Positions 7,878-15,840 of a stretch of 17,069 bases of DNA are shown here, in pieces (positions within the stretch are counted from its first letter, which is position 1; the number at the start of each line of letters is the position of its first letter). The notes below the pieces were generated by a model. The model did no database searches, was not told the origin of the DNA, and was given only the letters and a program-made list of their open reading frames with translations. The translations under genes and the position numbers were made by a program. The stretch covers positions 1 to 17,069 of the forward strand of contig JAZNPC010000049.1 of the NCBI GenBank assembly GCA_045589455.1. Reading direction: 5' to 3'. This DNA is from RGIG990 sp045589455 (GTDB lineage: Bacteria; Verrucomicrobiota; Kiritimatiellia; RFP12; UBA3636).

Positions 7878-7917
7878 AAAAAAAAACGTCATCTCGTAAA
7901 GTTTTCGAGATGACGTT
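7878..7917 (-). terminator. Strong intrinsic terminator of the lipoprotein cluster
   Basis: AACGTCATCTCG (7885-7896) and CGAGATGACGTT (7906-7917) form a perfect 12-bp stem around a 9-base loop. Read on the minus strand, the stem runs straight into nine T (7886-7878). It begins 4 bases past the stop codon of the last lipoprotein gene. On the plus strand there is no T run after the stem, so it mainly serves the minus strand, although the hairpin may also slow the convergent LRR transcript. Confidence 0.85.
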
Positions 7918-7921
7918 ACAA

Positions 7922-8266
7922 TCAATCAATTTCAATGTTTTCTATTTTCCATTCATCGTCAATTTTAATGAATGAAAATGGGCAAATGTAAGCCATGTTT
8001 CCATCTATTTCAGGTTCTATCTCTAAACCTAACTGAATAAATGCTTTAATTTTTATTATTTCTTGAGGAGTTGTTTCTCTAAGTTTTTTACGTAGTTCTG
8101 TTTTAGATAAAAATCTATGGTCAAAACAATCGGCAGCAGTTTTATAATCCCCATCTTCAATTGCATCACCGAATTTTTTTAAAACATCGTGAGGAGTGTC
8201 TGCGCAACCAGTTAAAAAAATCATAGAGAATACAAAAACTAGGAAAGATAATATTTTTGTTTTCAT
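7922..8266 (-). CDS. Small lipoprotein, DUF4878-like (paralog 1 of 3)
   Basis: 114 residues from the ATG at 8266. This start is preferred over an upstream ATG at 8281 because AAGGA lies five bases before it and the lipoprotein signal then has normal length. The signal peptide ends in lipobox LTGC with Cys at residue 21, so the mature protein should be lipid-anchored. The start of the mature part (DTPHDVLKKFGDAIEDGDYKTAADCF) has the pattern P-x-x-V-x-x-[KF]-x-x-A-[IM]-x-D-[GD]-D-x-K-x-A seen in the DUF4878/NTF2-like lipoprotein group. The C-terminus carries the shared phrase DDEWKIENIEID. It is the last gene before the terminator. Molecular function is unknown. Confidence 0.8.
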   Translation of the reverse strand: MKTKILSFLVFVFSMIFLTGCADTPHDVLKKFGDAIEDGDYKTAADCFDHRFLSKTELRKKLRETTPQEIIKIKAFIQLGLEIEPEIDGNMAYICPFSFIKIDDEWKIENIEID

Positions 8267-8304
8267 AAAAATCCTTTGCAAAATTATAAATTAAGTGTTA
8301 AAAG

Positions 8305-8664
8305 TTAAAAAAACTGAAAATGATTTTTATCTACAGATTCAATTTTCCATTCGTCATTTATTTTCTTAAGCTGAATACCAGGTAGAAAAGCCTCGTTCCC
8401 ATCTATTATTGGATCAACGGATAGAGCAAATTTAAAAATTGTTTCAAGAGTATCTATATTAATTGGTTCCTCTGCTTCAGTTATAAAATATTTGTTTGTT
8501 TCCTTCATATTCTTTGTTGAATATTCATTTGCTTCTTTAATGTCGCCGTCTAATATTGCTTCTGACCATTTTTCCACTACTTCATTAGGTGATTTTGTAC
8601 ATCCAGTAAAAATTATTGTTGCAGATAAAATAGCAAGCAATGATAATGTTGTTTTTATTTTCAT
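8305..8664 (-). CDS. Small lipoprotein, DUF4878-like (paralog 2 of 3)
   Basis: 119 residues. The signal peptide ends in lipobox FTGC with Cys at residue 22. The mature start (TKSPNEVVEKWSEAILDGDIKEANEY) and the C-terminal NDEWKIESVDKN match its two neighbours, so the three are tandem duplicates that have diverged. The start is supported by TGAGG seven bases upstream. It lies 38 bases before the next gene (start at 8266), with no terminator between, so co-transcription is likely. Its role is unknown; a small NTF2-like fold at the envelope is a guess from the family resemblance. Confidence 0.8.
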   Translation of the reverse strand: MKIKTTLSLLAILSATIIFTGCTKSPNEVVEKWSEAILDGDIKEANEYSTKNMKETNKYFITEAEEPINIDTLETIFKFALSVDPIIDGNEAFLPGIQLKKINDEWKIESVDKNHFQFF

Positions 8665-8726
8665 TTTTAACCTCAGGATTAATTTTTTATCTATTTCTAC
8701 CTATAATATTAATGCAAGCGCACTAA

Positions 8727-9092
8727 TTAATCAAAAGATTCAATTTTCCATTCTCCATCTATTAATTTTAGATGGATACTAGCATAATAAGCATCTTCAT
8801 CTTCTATTGTTGCTTCACATTTATATTTAGAGTTCAATGCTAACCTAAACTTTAATACTGATCTACATATAGCGCGGCGTTGCTCAGATTCTAGTTCTTC
8901 TTGCAAGTCTTTAAAAGACCAAGAAGACCTTGCATTTTTTGTTAGATACTTTTTGGCTTCTTTAATATCGTCGTCTAACATTGCTTCGATAAATTTATTT
9001 ACAACTTCTTCTGGTGAGTCCTTTACGCAGCCCACTAGAAAGATAGCGCAAAATAGGACAATGATTAATGAAAGTTTGTTTTTTATTTTCAT
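8727..9092 (-). CDS. Small lipoprotein, DUF4878-like (paralog 3 of 3, promoter-proximal)
   Basis: 121 residues. The signal peptide ends in lipobox LVGC with Cys at residue 22. The mature start (VKDSPEEVVNKFIEAMLDDDIKEAKKYL) is the closest of the three to the DUF4878 pattern, and the end is GEWKIESFD. It has a longer middle segment with RRAICRSVLKF. The Shine-Dalgarno is weak (AGAGAA about six bases upstream). It is the first gene of the probable three-gene unit, diverging from the TM2 gene across a repeat-bearing gap. The 62-base gap to paralog 2 has no terminator. No specific function can be given. Confidence 0.8.
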   Translation of the reverse strand: MKIKNKLSLIIVLFCAIFLVGCVKDSPEEVVNKFIEAMLDDDIKEAKKYLTKNARSSWSFKDLQEELESEQRRAICRSVLKFRLALNSKYKCEATIEDEDAYYASIHLKLIDGEWKIESFD

Positions 9093-9214
9093 AGTTTCTC
9101 TTTTTTATGTGTATAGGTTTAAATTAACAAATTTCACTTTTAAAAGATAGCATTTTAGAATAGTAATTACAATTCAAAATGTAGACTCGCCGACAAATTT
9201 GTGTAATTGTAATT

Positions 9215-9368
9215 TGCAAAAGTAAATGCACCTGTTTTGGTGCGTTTAGTCGTGCGACAGGGCTTAGAGTTGCATAACTATTTAAAAAGTATGGGGTTTT
9301 AGTAAAAACACAAAGTTTTCTATGGAAATTGGTGCATTTAGTCGTGCAATGGTGCATTTACTTTTGCA
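9215..9368. repeat. Symmetric four-unit repeat element with 18-bp terminal inverted repeats
   Basis: The ends are perfect 18-bp inverted repeats: TGCAAAAGTAAATGCACC (9215-9232) and GGTGCATTTACTTTTGCA (9351-9368). Inside are GGTGCGTTTAGTCGTGC (9239-9255) and GGTGCATTTAGTCGTGC (9331-9347), identical at 16 of 17 bases. All four share GGTGCRTTTA; the outer two end in CTTTTGC and the inner two in GTCGTGC. The first two form a 10-bp hairpin with one G-T pair (9223-9248). It fills the gap between the divergent lipoprotein and TM2 genes. It could be an operator cluster or a small non-autonomous mobile element. The rest of 9093-9442 holds the TM2 promoter and no gene. Confidence 0.7.
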
Positions 9369-9385
9369 TACTACAAAACTTGTAG

Positions 9386-9415
9386 TTGAAAATATATCTA
9401 CTAGTAATATATAAT
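9386..9415 (+). promoter_or_regulatory. Promoter for the zinc-ribbon/TM2 gene
   Basis: TTGAAA (9386-9391), an 18-base spacer and a perfect TATAAT (9410-9415). The predicted start near 9422 leaves a leader of about 20 bases that contains the GAGGAG ribosome-binding site (9431-9436). The -35 begins 17 bases after the repeat element at 9215-9368, which could therefore influence this promoter. Confidence 0.65.
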
Positions 9416-9442
9416 TAAATTCAGCAAAATGAGGAGTGTGCT

Positions 9443-10168
9443 ATGGAACATTTAAAACTTGATTTTGTTAATTGTCCAAACTGCAGAGCAAATATTTGTG
9501 TAGATAAAAAAGATACTACCACTAGAATATCGTGTTCAAATTGTAGCTGCGAATTTGTGTTAGATGCAAATGGAATGCCACAAAAAGTGGATGCAGTTTT
9601 AAATGTACAAGCTAACAAAGCTTCAAAGAAGGTGAGTGTAATGAGAAATAATAAACTGAATAATTCTGCTTTTCAGAATACAAACAACTTTGGTAATAAA
9701 CGCGCTATAGGACAAAAATATTGTAATAACTGTGGTGCTCAACAGAATTCTTATGATTCAAGGTTCTGTGCATCCTGTGGATGCCCATTTGAAAACCCTT
9801 ATCCTAATCAATATGGTAATCAATACGGTAATCCTTATGTAAATCCATATGTAGGAAGAAATAATGAAAAATGGATGAATACTTTATTGTTTCTTGTTTT
9901 TCTTGGTTGGATTGGTGGTCATAAGTTCTACACGAAAGAATATATTCAAGGTTCTATATTTGCAACGGGAATGGTTGTATGGTTGATAACATTGTTCTTT
10001 GTATTTGATGAAACACATTCTTTGGAATGTGAATGTTCTAGCTGTAATACTTATGTTTATATTACTTTTATTACTCTTTTCCCATTGTTGGGTTGGGCGT
10101 TTGTTGATTTTATTCGATTACTTTGTGGTTCTTATAGGACATCAAGAGGAGAGCATATTTCCAGATAA
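9443..10168 (+). CDS. Double zinc-ribbon TM2-domain membrane protein
   Basis: 241 residues. The first zinc ribbon uses C11/C14 and C31/C34 (CPNC...CSNC), a short MJ0042-like N-terminal form. The second uses C94/C97 and C109/C112 (CNNCG...CASCG). A Pro/Asn/Tyr/Gly-rich linker follows (about 115-137, NPYxNQYGN-type repeats). Then comes a TM2 domain with two membrane segments; its hallmark FLGWIGGHKFYTKEYIQG corresponds to the G-x-x-G-x-H-x-FY motif. A Cys-rich stretch (CECSSC) sits between the membrane helices. The GAGGAG at 9431-9436, six bases from the ATG, gives the best ribosome-binding site in this half of the window. The protein should sit in the inner membrane with its zinc ribbons cytoplasmic. 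The biological role of such proteins is not established, and I do not assign one. Confidence 0.85.
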   Translation: MEHLKLDFVNCPNCRANICVDKKDTTTRISCSNCSCEFVLDANGMPQKVDAVLNVQANKASKKVSVMRNNKLNNSAFQNTNNFGNKRAIGQKYCNNCGAQQNSYDSRFCASCGCPFENPYPNQYGNQYGNPYVNPYVGRNNEKWMNTLLFLVFLGWIGGHKFYTKEYIQGSIFATGMVVWLITLFFVFDETHSLECECSSCNTYVYITFITLFPLLGWAFVDFIRLLCGSYRTSRGEHISR

Positions 10169-10329
10169 AATGCTAATTTGAAATTTTGTATATGTTTTTA
10201 ATCTAATCCACTGCTCGTTTTATAAACGAAAAATTGTATATATATGAATTTTAAAGAACCAATGCAATAGGTAGCATCGAAATGGAAATGTGTTTAATTA
10301 AGAAAACCATCTAATTTTGTAATTAATCT

Positions 10330-11250
10330 ATGAGCAGTGAATTTCCATTTTCTGACGATAATAAGCGTTATCACACACTTAGCTACCATTTGAGAAAGAC
10401 GTTTGGTGGCAGAGTGTTTAAAGCTGTTATTGATGCAGGGCTGTCATGTCCACACGCTTCGTCGGGAGGTTGTTCATATTGCATAGAAAATGGGAGCGAA
10501 TTTTCTCATTCTAGTTCATTGTCTATTGCAGAGCAGCTTAAGCTTGAACGTGATCGCATTTATTCAAAATATGGTGAGGTTGGGCTAATCGCATATTTTC
10601 AAGCAGGTACAAATACAAATGCGCCAATCGATAAATTAAAGCAAATTTATGAGGAAGCACTAAATTGTGATGGAGTAGTGGGGCTTAGTATTGCCACTAG
10701 ACCAGATTGCATTGCACCCGAATTATATCCATATTTAGGAGAGCTTGCTAAACGCACATACCTAACTGTGGAGCTGGGGCTTCAATCAGCTCATAATGCC
10801 ACCTTGGAGCGAATAAATCGCGGACACACATTTGAATGCTTTTGTGAGGCGCATAATCAGCTAAAACAGCATGGTGTTCGCTCTTGTGTGCATCTTATAA
10901 ATGGGTTGCCAGGAGAATCCTTTGATGATATGTTAAAAACCGCTCAAATCGTTGCAAGAGAAGAACCTAATGCAATAAAACTACATCTTCTTCATATAAT
11001 GGAGGGTACTGCTCTTGCAGAGCAATATCGAAATGGCGAATTTGAGACTCTAGACCAAGAAGACTACGTGAAAATTGTATGCGAGCAGCTACGCTTTTTC
11101 TCCCCCGAGACAGTAATTGAACGCATCACAGGTGATGGATCTCGCCAGCGCCTGATTGCCCCAAAATGGAGCCTAAATAAGCTCCAAGTCCTAGCAGATA
11201 TTGATAAATACCTCCAAGCCAACAATATTTGCCAAGGAATAGGTCTATAG
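10330..11250 (+). CDS. YhcC-type radical SAM protein (TIGR01212-like)
   Basis: 306 residues. Family landmarks in order: FGGRVFKAVIDAGLSCP; iron-sulfur cysteines C40, C48 and C51; AYFQAGTNTNAPIDKL; GLSIATRPDCI; VELGLQSAHNATLERINRGH; HLINGLPGES; KLHLLHIMEGT; and ITGDGSRQRLIAPKW. These match the YhcC/YtqA group of radical SAM enzymes, which bind a [4Fe-4S] cluster and cleave S-adenosylmethionine. The substrate of the group is not firmly known to me, so I give no reaction. The first Cys gap is seven residues, shorter than the roughly eleven I recall for E. coli YhcC. No Shine-Dalgarno is visible before the ATG (only A/T-rich sequence). It lies 161 bases after the TM2 gene and 141 before purL, so it is probably transcribed alone. 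Confidence 0.9.
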   Translation: MSSEFPFSDDNKRYHTLSYHLRKTFGGRVFKAVIDAGLSCPHASSGGCSYCIENGSEFSHSSSLSIAEQLKLERDRIYSKYGEVGLIAYFQAGTNTNAPIDKLKQIYEEALNCDGVVGLSIATRPDCIAPELYPYLGELAKRTYLTVELGLQSAHNATLERINRGHTFECFCEAHNQLKQHGVRSCVHLINGLPGESFDDMLKTAQIVAREEPNAIKLHLLHIMEGTALAEQYRNGEFETLDQEDYVKIVCEQLRFFSPETVIERITGDGSRQRLIAPKWSLNKLQVLADIDKYLQANNICQGIGL

Positions 11251-11295
11251 TGGTTGATTTTGACTAGATTTGCACATATTTTCCATATTTCCTAA

Positions 11296-11324
11296 TTGAT
11301 TAAATCTACGATTTAAGGTAAAAT
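11296..11324 (+). promoter_or_regulatory. Possible promoter for the purL group
   Basis: TTGATT (11296-11301), a 17-base spacer and TAAAAT (11319-11324). The leader would be about 60 bases. No purine riboswitch or clear repressor palindrome is visible in it, only a small GGCA/TGCC stem. A competing TTGACT at 11260 lacks a good -10. Confidence 0.4.
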
Positions 11325-11391
11325 TACCATATTACTTTTTTGGCATCCTTTTGCCTTTATCATAAATCCATTAAAATTTGGAATATCCACT

Positions 11392-14300
11392 ATGGCAATA
11401 TATACACTTCAGGGCGGTAACGCCTTTCCTGCATTCCGTAAAAAGCTTCTTGAATCAGCTATCTCTTCAGCAATCGATAAGAATATCGAAATCGAAGCTT
11501 CATTTGTCTATTTTCTAAAGCTAACAGCTTCATTAACAGAGGAGCAGGTTGCTCGCGCGCTCCAGCTACTAGGTGCTGAGGCAAAGCCAACAACTCCAGG
11601 CGCTCTTTATATCTCTCCTCGTAAGGGAACAATTTCTCCTTGGTCTTCAAAGGCAACAGATATTTTCCATAACTGCGGACTAGGTGATGTGGTTCTCCGC
11701 GTAGAGCGTGCAGTTAGCCTAATCGCTAAGGACACTGCCACAGGTGCAACACTTACTCCAGAGGCTCTTGCTCCAGCATACCCTGTAATGTATGACCGCA
11801 TGATTGAAGGCGTATACACAGAGATGGAAGATTTGTTTGATATGCAGGACCCTGCACCTGGCAAGGTGTTTGATGTTCTTGCAAAGGGTCGTGCTGCTCT
11901 TGAAGAAGCAAATACAGGCATGGGCTTGGCTCTTTCCTCAGATGAGATTGATTACTTGGTTAATGCTTATACCACAGCAGGTAGAAACCCAACAGACACA
12001 GAGCTTGTGATGTTTGGTCAGGTAAATTCAGAGCATTGCCGCCATAAGATTTTCAATGCAGAGTGGATTATTGATGGAGAGAAGAAGGATACATCCTTGT
12101 TTGGTATGATCCGCAATACACATAAGCAGCACCCAGAGGGTACACTTGTCGCTTATGCTGATAACTCAGGTGTTGTAGAGGGTTTTGCTAATACAGCCTT
12201 TGAGTGTGACCCTGCCACACACGCTTATAAGTTCTGTGAGGATCAGGTTGATATCCTTATGAAGGTTGAAACACACAATCACCCAACAGCTATCTCTCCA
12301 TTCCCTGGTGCAGCTACAGGTGTTGGTGGTGAAATTCGTGACGAAGCAGCAACAGGTATTGGTTCCAAGACAAAGGCTGGTATCGCTGGCTTTATGGTTT
12401 CTAACCTACGCATCCCTGCATATCCATTGCCTTGGGAGAAGGAAGAGTCTGCTCCAGCACGCTTAGCTTCTCCATTGGCAATTATGACAGAGGGCCCAAT
12501 CGGTGGTGCAGCATTTGGTAATGAGTTTGGCCGTCCTCAGCTATGCGGCTTCTTCCGTGCATACGAAGAGAATTGCAATGGCAAGTTCTATGGCTACGAT
12601 AAGCCAATTATGCTTGCTGGTGGTATGGGTAATATTCGTCGCCGCATGGTTCACAAGCAGGATATCCCTACAGGCTCATTGATTGTTCAGCTTGGTGGTC
12701 CAGCAATGCGCATTGGTCTAGGTGGTGGCGCTGCTTCCTCCTTGGCTTCTGGTAACAATGCAGAAAATCTAGACTTTGATTCTGTACAGCGTGGTAATGC
12801 AGAAATGCAGCGTCGCTGCCAGGAGGTAATTGATACCTGTGTTGCTTTGAAGGAAGAAAATCCAATTCTTTCAATTCATGATATTGGTGCTGGTGGTCTT
12901 TCTAATGGCTGCCCAGAGCTAGTAGAGAAGACAGGTGGTGTATTTAGCCTACGTAGCATTCACAATGAAGAGCCATCTATGTCTCCAATGGAAATTTGGT
13001 GCTGTGAGGCTCAGGAGCGTTATGTTCTTGCAATCAATGCAAAGGATAAGGCACGCTTTGAAGCAATCTGCGAGCGTGAGCGCTGCCCAGTTGCATTTAT
13101 TGGTGAAGCTACCTCAGATGGCAAGCTAGTTTTGAAGGATGAGCATTTTGATAACAAGCCAATCGATATGGATATGTCCGTATTGCTAGGTAAACCACCT
13201 CGCATGACTCGCGATGTAAAGCATGTTGCAGCAGATTTGCCTCCAGTAAAATTTGAGCAGCTTCCAACAATGGAGGAAGCATTTAAGCGTGTAATTCAGC
13301 ATCCAACAGTTGCTGACAAGACCTTCCTTATCACAATTACAGACCGTACTATCACAGGTATGGTTCACCGTGATCAGATGTGCGGTCCTTACCAGCTACC
13401 AGTTGCAGATAATGCAATCACAACAACCGGCTATCTAGATTACACTGGTGCTGCAATGGCTTGCGGTGAGCGTACACCTGTTGCTGTGGCAAATGCTCCA
13501 GCATCTGGCCGTCTAGCAGTGGCTGAAGCAGTGCTAAACCTTTCAACTGCTGGTATCTCAAAGATCGGTGATATCAAGCTATCCGCTAACTGGATGTGTG
13601 CTTGTGGTGAAGAGGGTGAGGATGCAAAGCTATTTGACACAGTTAAGGCTGTTGGTATTGATTATTGCCCATCACTTGGTGTTTCTATCCCAGTTGGTAA
13701 GGACTCTCTATCAATGCGCACTCTATGGAATGATGCAAAGACAGGTGAGGCACATTGTCAGCTTTCACCATTGTCCTTGATTGTTAGCGCATTCTCTCCA
13801 GTTTCTGATGTTCGTAAATCTGTTTCTCCTGAGCTAAAGCGTAAGGAGTCAGTGCTTGCAATGGTTGATTTCTCTGTTGAGGGTAATCCAATTGCAGGAA
13901 GCATCTTGGCTCAGACATGGAACCTTTCAGGTGGCGATGTTGCTGATACAGCTTGCCCAGAGAAGCTAAAGGTATTTGTTGAAAAGCTAAATAGCTTGCT
14001 AGAAGAGAAGCGCGTGCTTGCTGCACATGACCGTTCAGACGGTGGTCTAGCAGTGGCAGTTGCTGAAATGGCAATGGCTGGTGGCATCGGCTGCACAATT
14101 AAGCTTGATGCAGCAGCTCCAGAGGCAGCACTTGCTGAGCTATTTACAGAAGGACCAGCAATGGTTCTACAGCTTGAGGCTGATAAGGCAGCTGCAGTTA
14201 TCGATGAGCTAGTTGCTCTTGGTCTAAATGCAAAGGTAATTGGTGATGTTGAGCTAGCTTCTAAGGAGCTAAAGGTTACAGCAGCTGGTGCCGCAGCAAT

Positions 14301-15264
14301 GCAGCTACCATTGGCAACAATTCGTGGCCTATGGTCAGAGAACTCTGTAAATATGCGTATACACCGCGATAATCCAGCATGTGGTGAGCAGGAGCGCAAG
14401 AATGCTTATGCTGAGAATGACCCAGGTATGTCATTCAAGCTAACCTATGACCCATCTGAGATTCCTACAATCACAGGTAATGCTCGCCCTAATATGGCAA
14501 TTCTTCGTGAGCAAGGCATCAATGGTCAGGTTGAAATGGGTGCAGCATTTACACTTGCAGGCTTCAATGCTGTCGATGTTCACATGACAGACCTTCTAAC
14601 AGGTAAGGTTGATTTGAAGGACTTTAGCGGTCTTGTTGCTTGCGGTGGCTTCAGCTATGGTGACGTTCTTGGTGCAGGCTCAGGCTGGGCTAAATCAATC
14701 CTATTTAACGATAAGCTTCGTGAGATGTTTGCGACATTCTTTGCTCGCCCAGACTCCTTCACACTAGGTGTTTGCAATGGCTGTCAGATGGTTTCTCAGC
14801 TAAAGGATATCATTCCTGGTGCCGAGGCATGGCCACGCTTTACACACAATGTTTCAGAGCAGTTTGAGGCTCGTATGGCAGTTGTTGAGGTTCTAGATTC
14901 TCCATCAATTCTCTTCAAGGGAATGGCTGGCTCTATGATTCCTATTGCAGTTGCTCATGGTGAGGGTTATGCAAACTTTGCTAATGAGGCAGATGTTGCT
15001 GCAATGCGCGATAGCTCACGAATTGCTCTACGCTATGTTAATAGCTTCGGCAAGCCAACAGAGGTTTATCCATACAATCCAAATGGATCTATCTGCGGCT
15101 ACACAGGCTTCACAACAACAGATGGCCGTGCAACAATTATGATGCCACATCCAGAGCGTGCTTTCCGTTCAGTACAACTATCCTGGAAGCCAGAGGATAT
15201 GTTTACTGCTGAGGAAGGTCCTTGGATGCGCATGTTCCGCAATGCTCGTGCATTCGTGAAATAA
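11392..15264 (+). CDS. purL: Phosphoribosylformylglycinamidine synthase, single-chain (large) PurL
   Basis: Fourth step of purine synthesis: FGAR plus glutamine and ATP gives FGAM. At 1290 residues it matches the single-chain form (about 1295 in E. coli), so no separate PurS or PurQ is needed. Order: an N-terminal PurS-like part; a linker; a first AIRS-like half with the KVETHNHPTAISPFPGAATGVGGE-type motif starting at K291; a second half carrying GGLSNGC- and HDRSDGGL-type motifs; and a C-terminal class I glutamine amidotransferase. Its nucleophile is C1128 in GVCNGCQ, with H1253 and E1255 in PHPER. Everything catalytic appears intact. Codon use is more biased and GC-richer than in the genes at 6361-10168 (AAG, CAG, CTA and GGT frequent), as expected for high expression. 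The start has only a weak GGAA nine to ten bases upstream. gtrA-like and methyltransferase genes follow closely. Confidence 0.97.
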   Translation: MAIYTLQGGNAFPAFRKKLLESAISSAIDKNIEIEASFVYFLKLTASLTEEQVARALQLLGAEAKPTTPGALYISPRKGTISPWSSKATDIFHNCGLGDVVLRVERAVSLIAKDTATGATLTPEALAPAYPVMYDRMIEGVYTEMEDLFDMQDPAPGKVFDVLAKGRAALEEANTGMGLALSSDEIDYLVNAYTTAGRNPTDTELVMFGQVNSEHCRHKIFNAEWIIDGEKKDTSLFGMIRNTHKQHPEGTLVAYADNSGVVEGFANTAFECDPATHAYKFCEDQVDILMKVETHNHPTAISPFPGAATGVGGEIRDEAATGIGSKTKAGIAGFMVSNLRIPAYPLPWEKEESAPARLASPLAIMTEGPIGGAAFGNEFGRPQLCGFFRAYEENCNGKFYGYDKPIMLAGGMGNIRRRMVHKQDIPTGSLIVQLGGPAMRIGLGGGAASSLASGNNAENLDFDSVQRGNAEMQRRCQEVIDTCVALKEENPILSIHDIGAGGLSNGCPELVEKTGGVFSLRSIHNEEPSMSPMEIWCCEAQERYVLAINAKDKARFEAICERERCPVAFIGEATSDGKLVLKDEHFDNKPIDMDMSVLLGKPPRMTRDVKHVAADLPPVKFEQLPTMEEAFKRVIQHPTVADKTFLITITDRTITGMVHRDQMCGPYQLPVADNAITTTGYLDYTGAAMACGERTPVAVANAPASGRLAVAEAVLNLSTAGISKIGDIKLSANWMCACGEEGEDAKLFDTVKAVGIDYCPSLGVSIPVGKDSLSMRTLWNDAKTGEAHCQLSPLSLIVSAFSPVSDVRKSVSPELKRKESVLAMVDFSVEGNPIAGSILAQTWNLSGGDVADTACPEKLKVFVEKLNSLLEEKRVLAAHDRSDGGLAVAVAEMAMAGGIGCTIKLDAAAPEAALAELFTEGPAMVLQLEADKAAAVIDELVALGLNAKVIGDVELASKELKVTAAGAAAMQLPLATIRGLWSENSVNMRIHRDNPACGEQERKNAYAENDPGMSFKLTYDPSEIPTITGNARPNMAILREQGINGQVEMGAAFTLAGFNAVDVHMTDLLTGKVDLKDFSGLVACGGFSYGDVLGAGSGWAKSILFNDKLREMFATFFARPDSFTLGVCNGCQMVSQLKDIIPGAEAWPRFTHNVSEQFEARMAVVEVLDSPSILFKGMAGSMIPIAVAHGEGYANFANEADVAAMRDSSRIALRYVNSFGKPTEVYPYNPNGSICGYTGFTTTDGRATIMMPHPERAFRSVQLSWKPEDMFTAEEGPWMRMFRNARAFVK

Positions 15265-15282
15265 TTTGTTGGAGAGTAAGCA

Positions 15283-15816
15283 ATGCTATTTGCTGAAGTA
15301 GGCTTCCCGCAAACGTTTGCTGAGTTTTGGGCTCAATTTATTGGTGATGGTGCTTCTGCACATCCAACTGTCCAATTTCTTAAGTACGCATTTGCAGGAG
15401 GAATTGCAACAATTGTTCATATCTTAACATTCTATACTTGCTGTTGGAAGTTTTTCCCAAGCCTTACACAAAAGGATATTGTTGTTCGTGTGTTTAAGGC
15501 AAAGGTACCAGAGCTGTCTGTAGAGCAGCGTGCAAGGAATGCGGTATATTCAAACATTGTCGCATTCTTTGCATCAAACATTGTTTGTTATATAGTGAAC
15601 AGAATCTTTGTTTTCCAGCCAGGCGAGCATAACGTTATTGTTGAGTTTTTATTGTTCCTAGCTGTTTCCGCTGTTGCAATTGTTCTTGGAACAGCAATTA
15701 TGCGTTGGTTAATTAAGCACTTTGATATGCAAACAACGCTCGCGTTTGGTGCAAATCTTCTTACATCTCTAATGTTTAATTATGTGCTCCGCAAATACTT
15801 TATATTTGCAGGCTAA
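15283..15816 (+). CDS. GtrA-like four-helix membrane protein
   Basis: 177 residues with four predicted membrane helices at about 35-56, 88-110, 118-142 and 152-175. Family-like features are FLKYAFAGGIATIVHI in helix 1, SNIVCYIVNRIFVF in helix 2 and NYVLRKYFIF at the C-terminus, as in the GtrA/PF04138 group. Members of that group are linked to moving polyprenyl-phosphate-linked sugars across the membrane for cell-surface glycans. The protein is longer than the usual ~130 because of a ~30-residue N-terminal extension and a charged loop (about 59-88). The ATG follows GGAGAG by seven bases and begins 18 bases after the purL stop, so it is probably translated from the purL transcript. No glycosyltransferase gene lies next to it, so its sugar substrate is unknown. 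Confidence 0.88.
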   Translation: MLFAEVGFPQTFAEFWAQFIGDGASAHPTVQFLKYAFAGGIATIVHILTFYTCCWKFFPSLTQKDIVVRVFKAKVPELSVEQRARNAVYSNIVAFFASNIVCYIVNRIFVFQPGEHNVIVEFLLFLAVSAVAIVLGTAIMRWLIKHFDMQTTLAFGANLLTSLMFNYVLRKYFIFAG

Positions 15817-15840
15817 TAAAACCTAAAGCTTCGTATTCCT

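Noticed and set aside
8267..8281. ATG at 8281 as start of lipoprotein paralog 1
   Set aside because: The internal ATG at 8266 has AAGGA at normal spacing and gives the same lipoprotein signal length as its two paralogs.
9124..9357. Minus-strand frame of 77 codons between the lipoproteins and the TM2 gene
   Set aside because: It runs through the four-unit repeat element and has no family resemblance or credible ribosome-binding site; it is best seen as chance.
10214..10229. Terminator after the TM2 gene from TCGTTT/AAACGA
   Set aside because: The stem is 6 bp and A/T-rich and is followed by A, not T, on the plus strand; too weak to list.
11325..11391. Purine riboswitch before purL
   Set aside because: The leader is only about 60 bases with one tiny stem; no three-way junction or conserved purine-aptamer core can be seen.
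13911..14399. Long antisense frame of 162 codons inside purL, and similar antisense frames in uvrA
   Set aside because: These arise from the codon bias of the real genes on the plus strand; they are low-complexity and overlap intact, conserved proteins.
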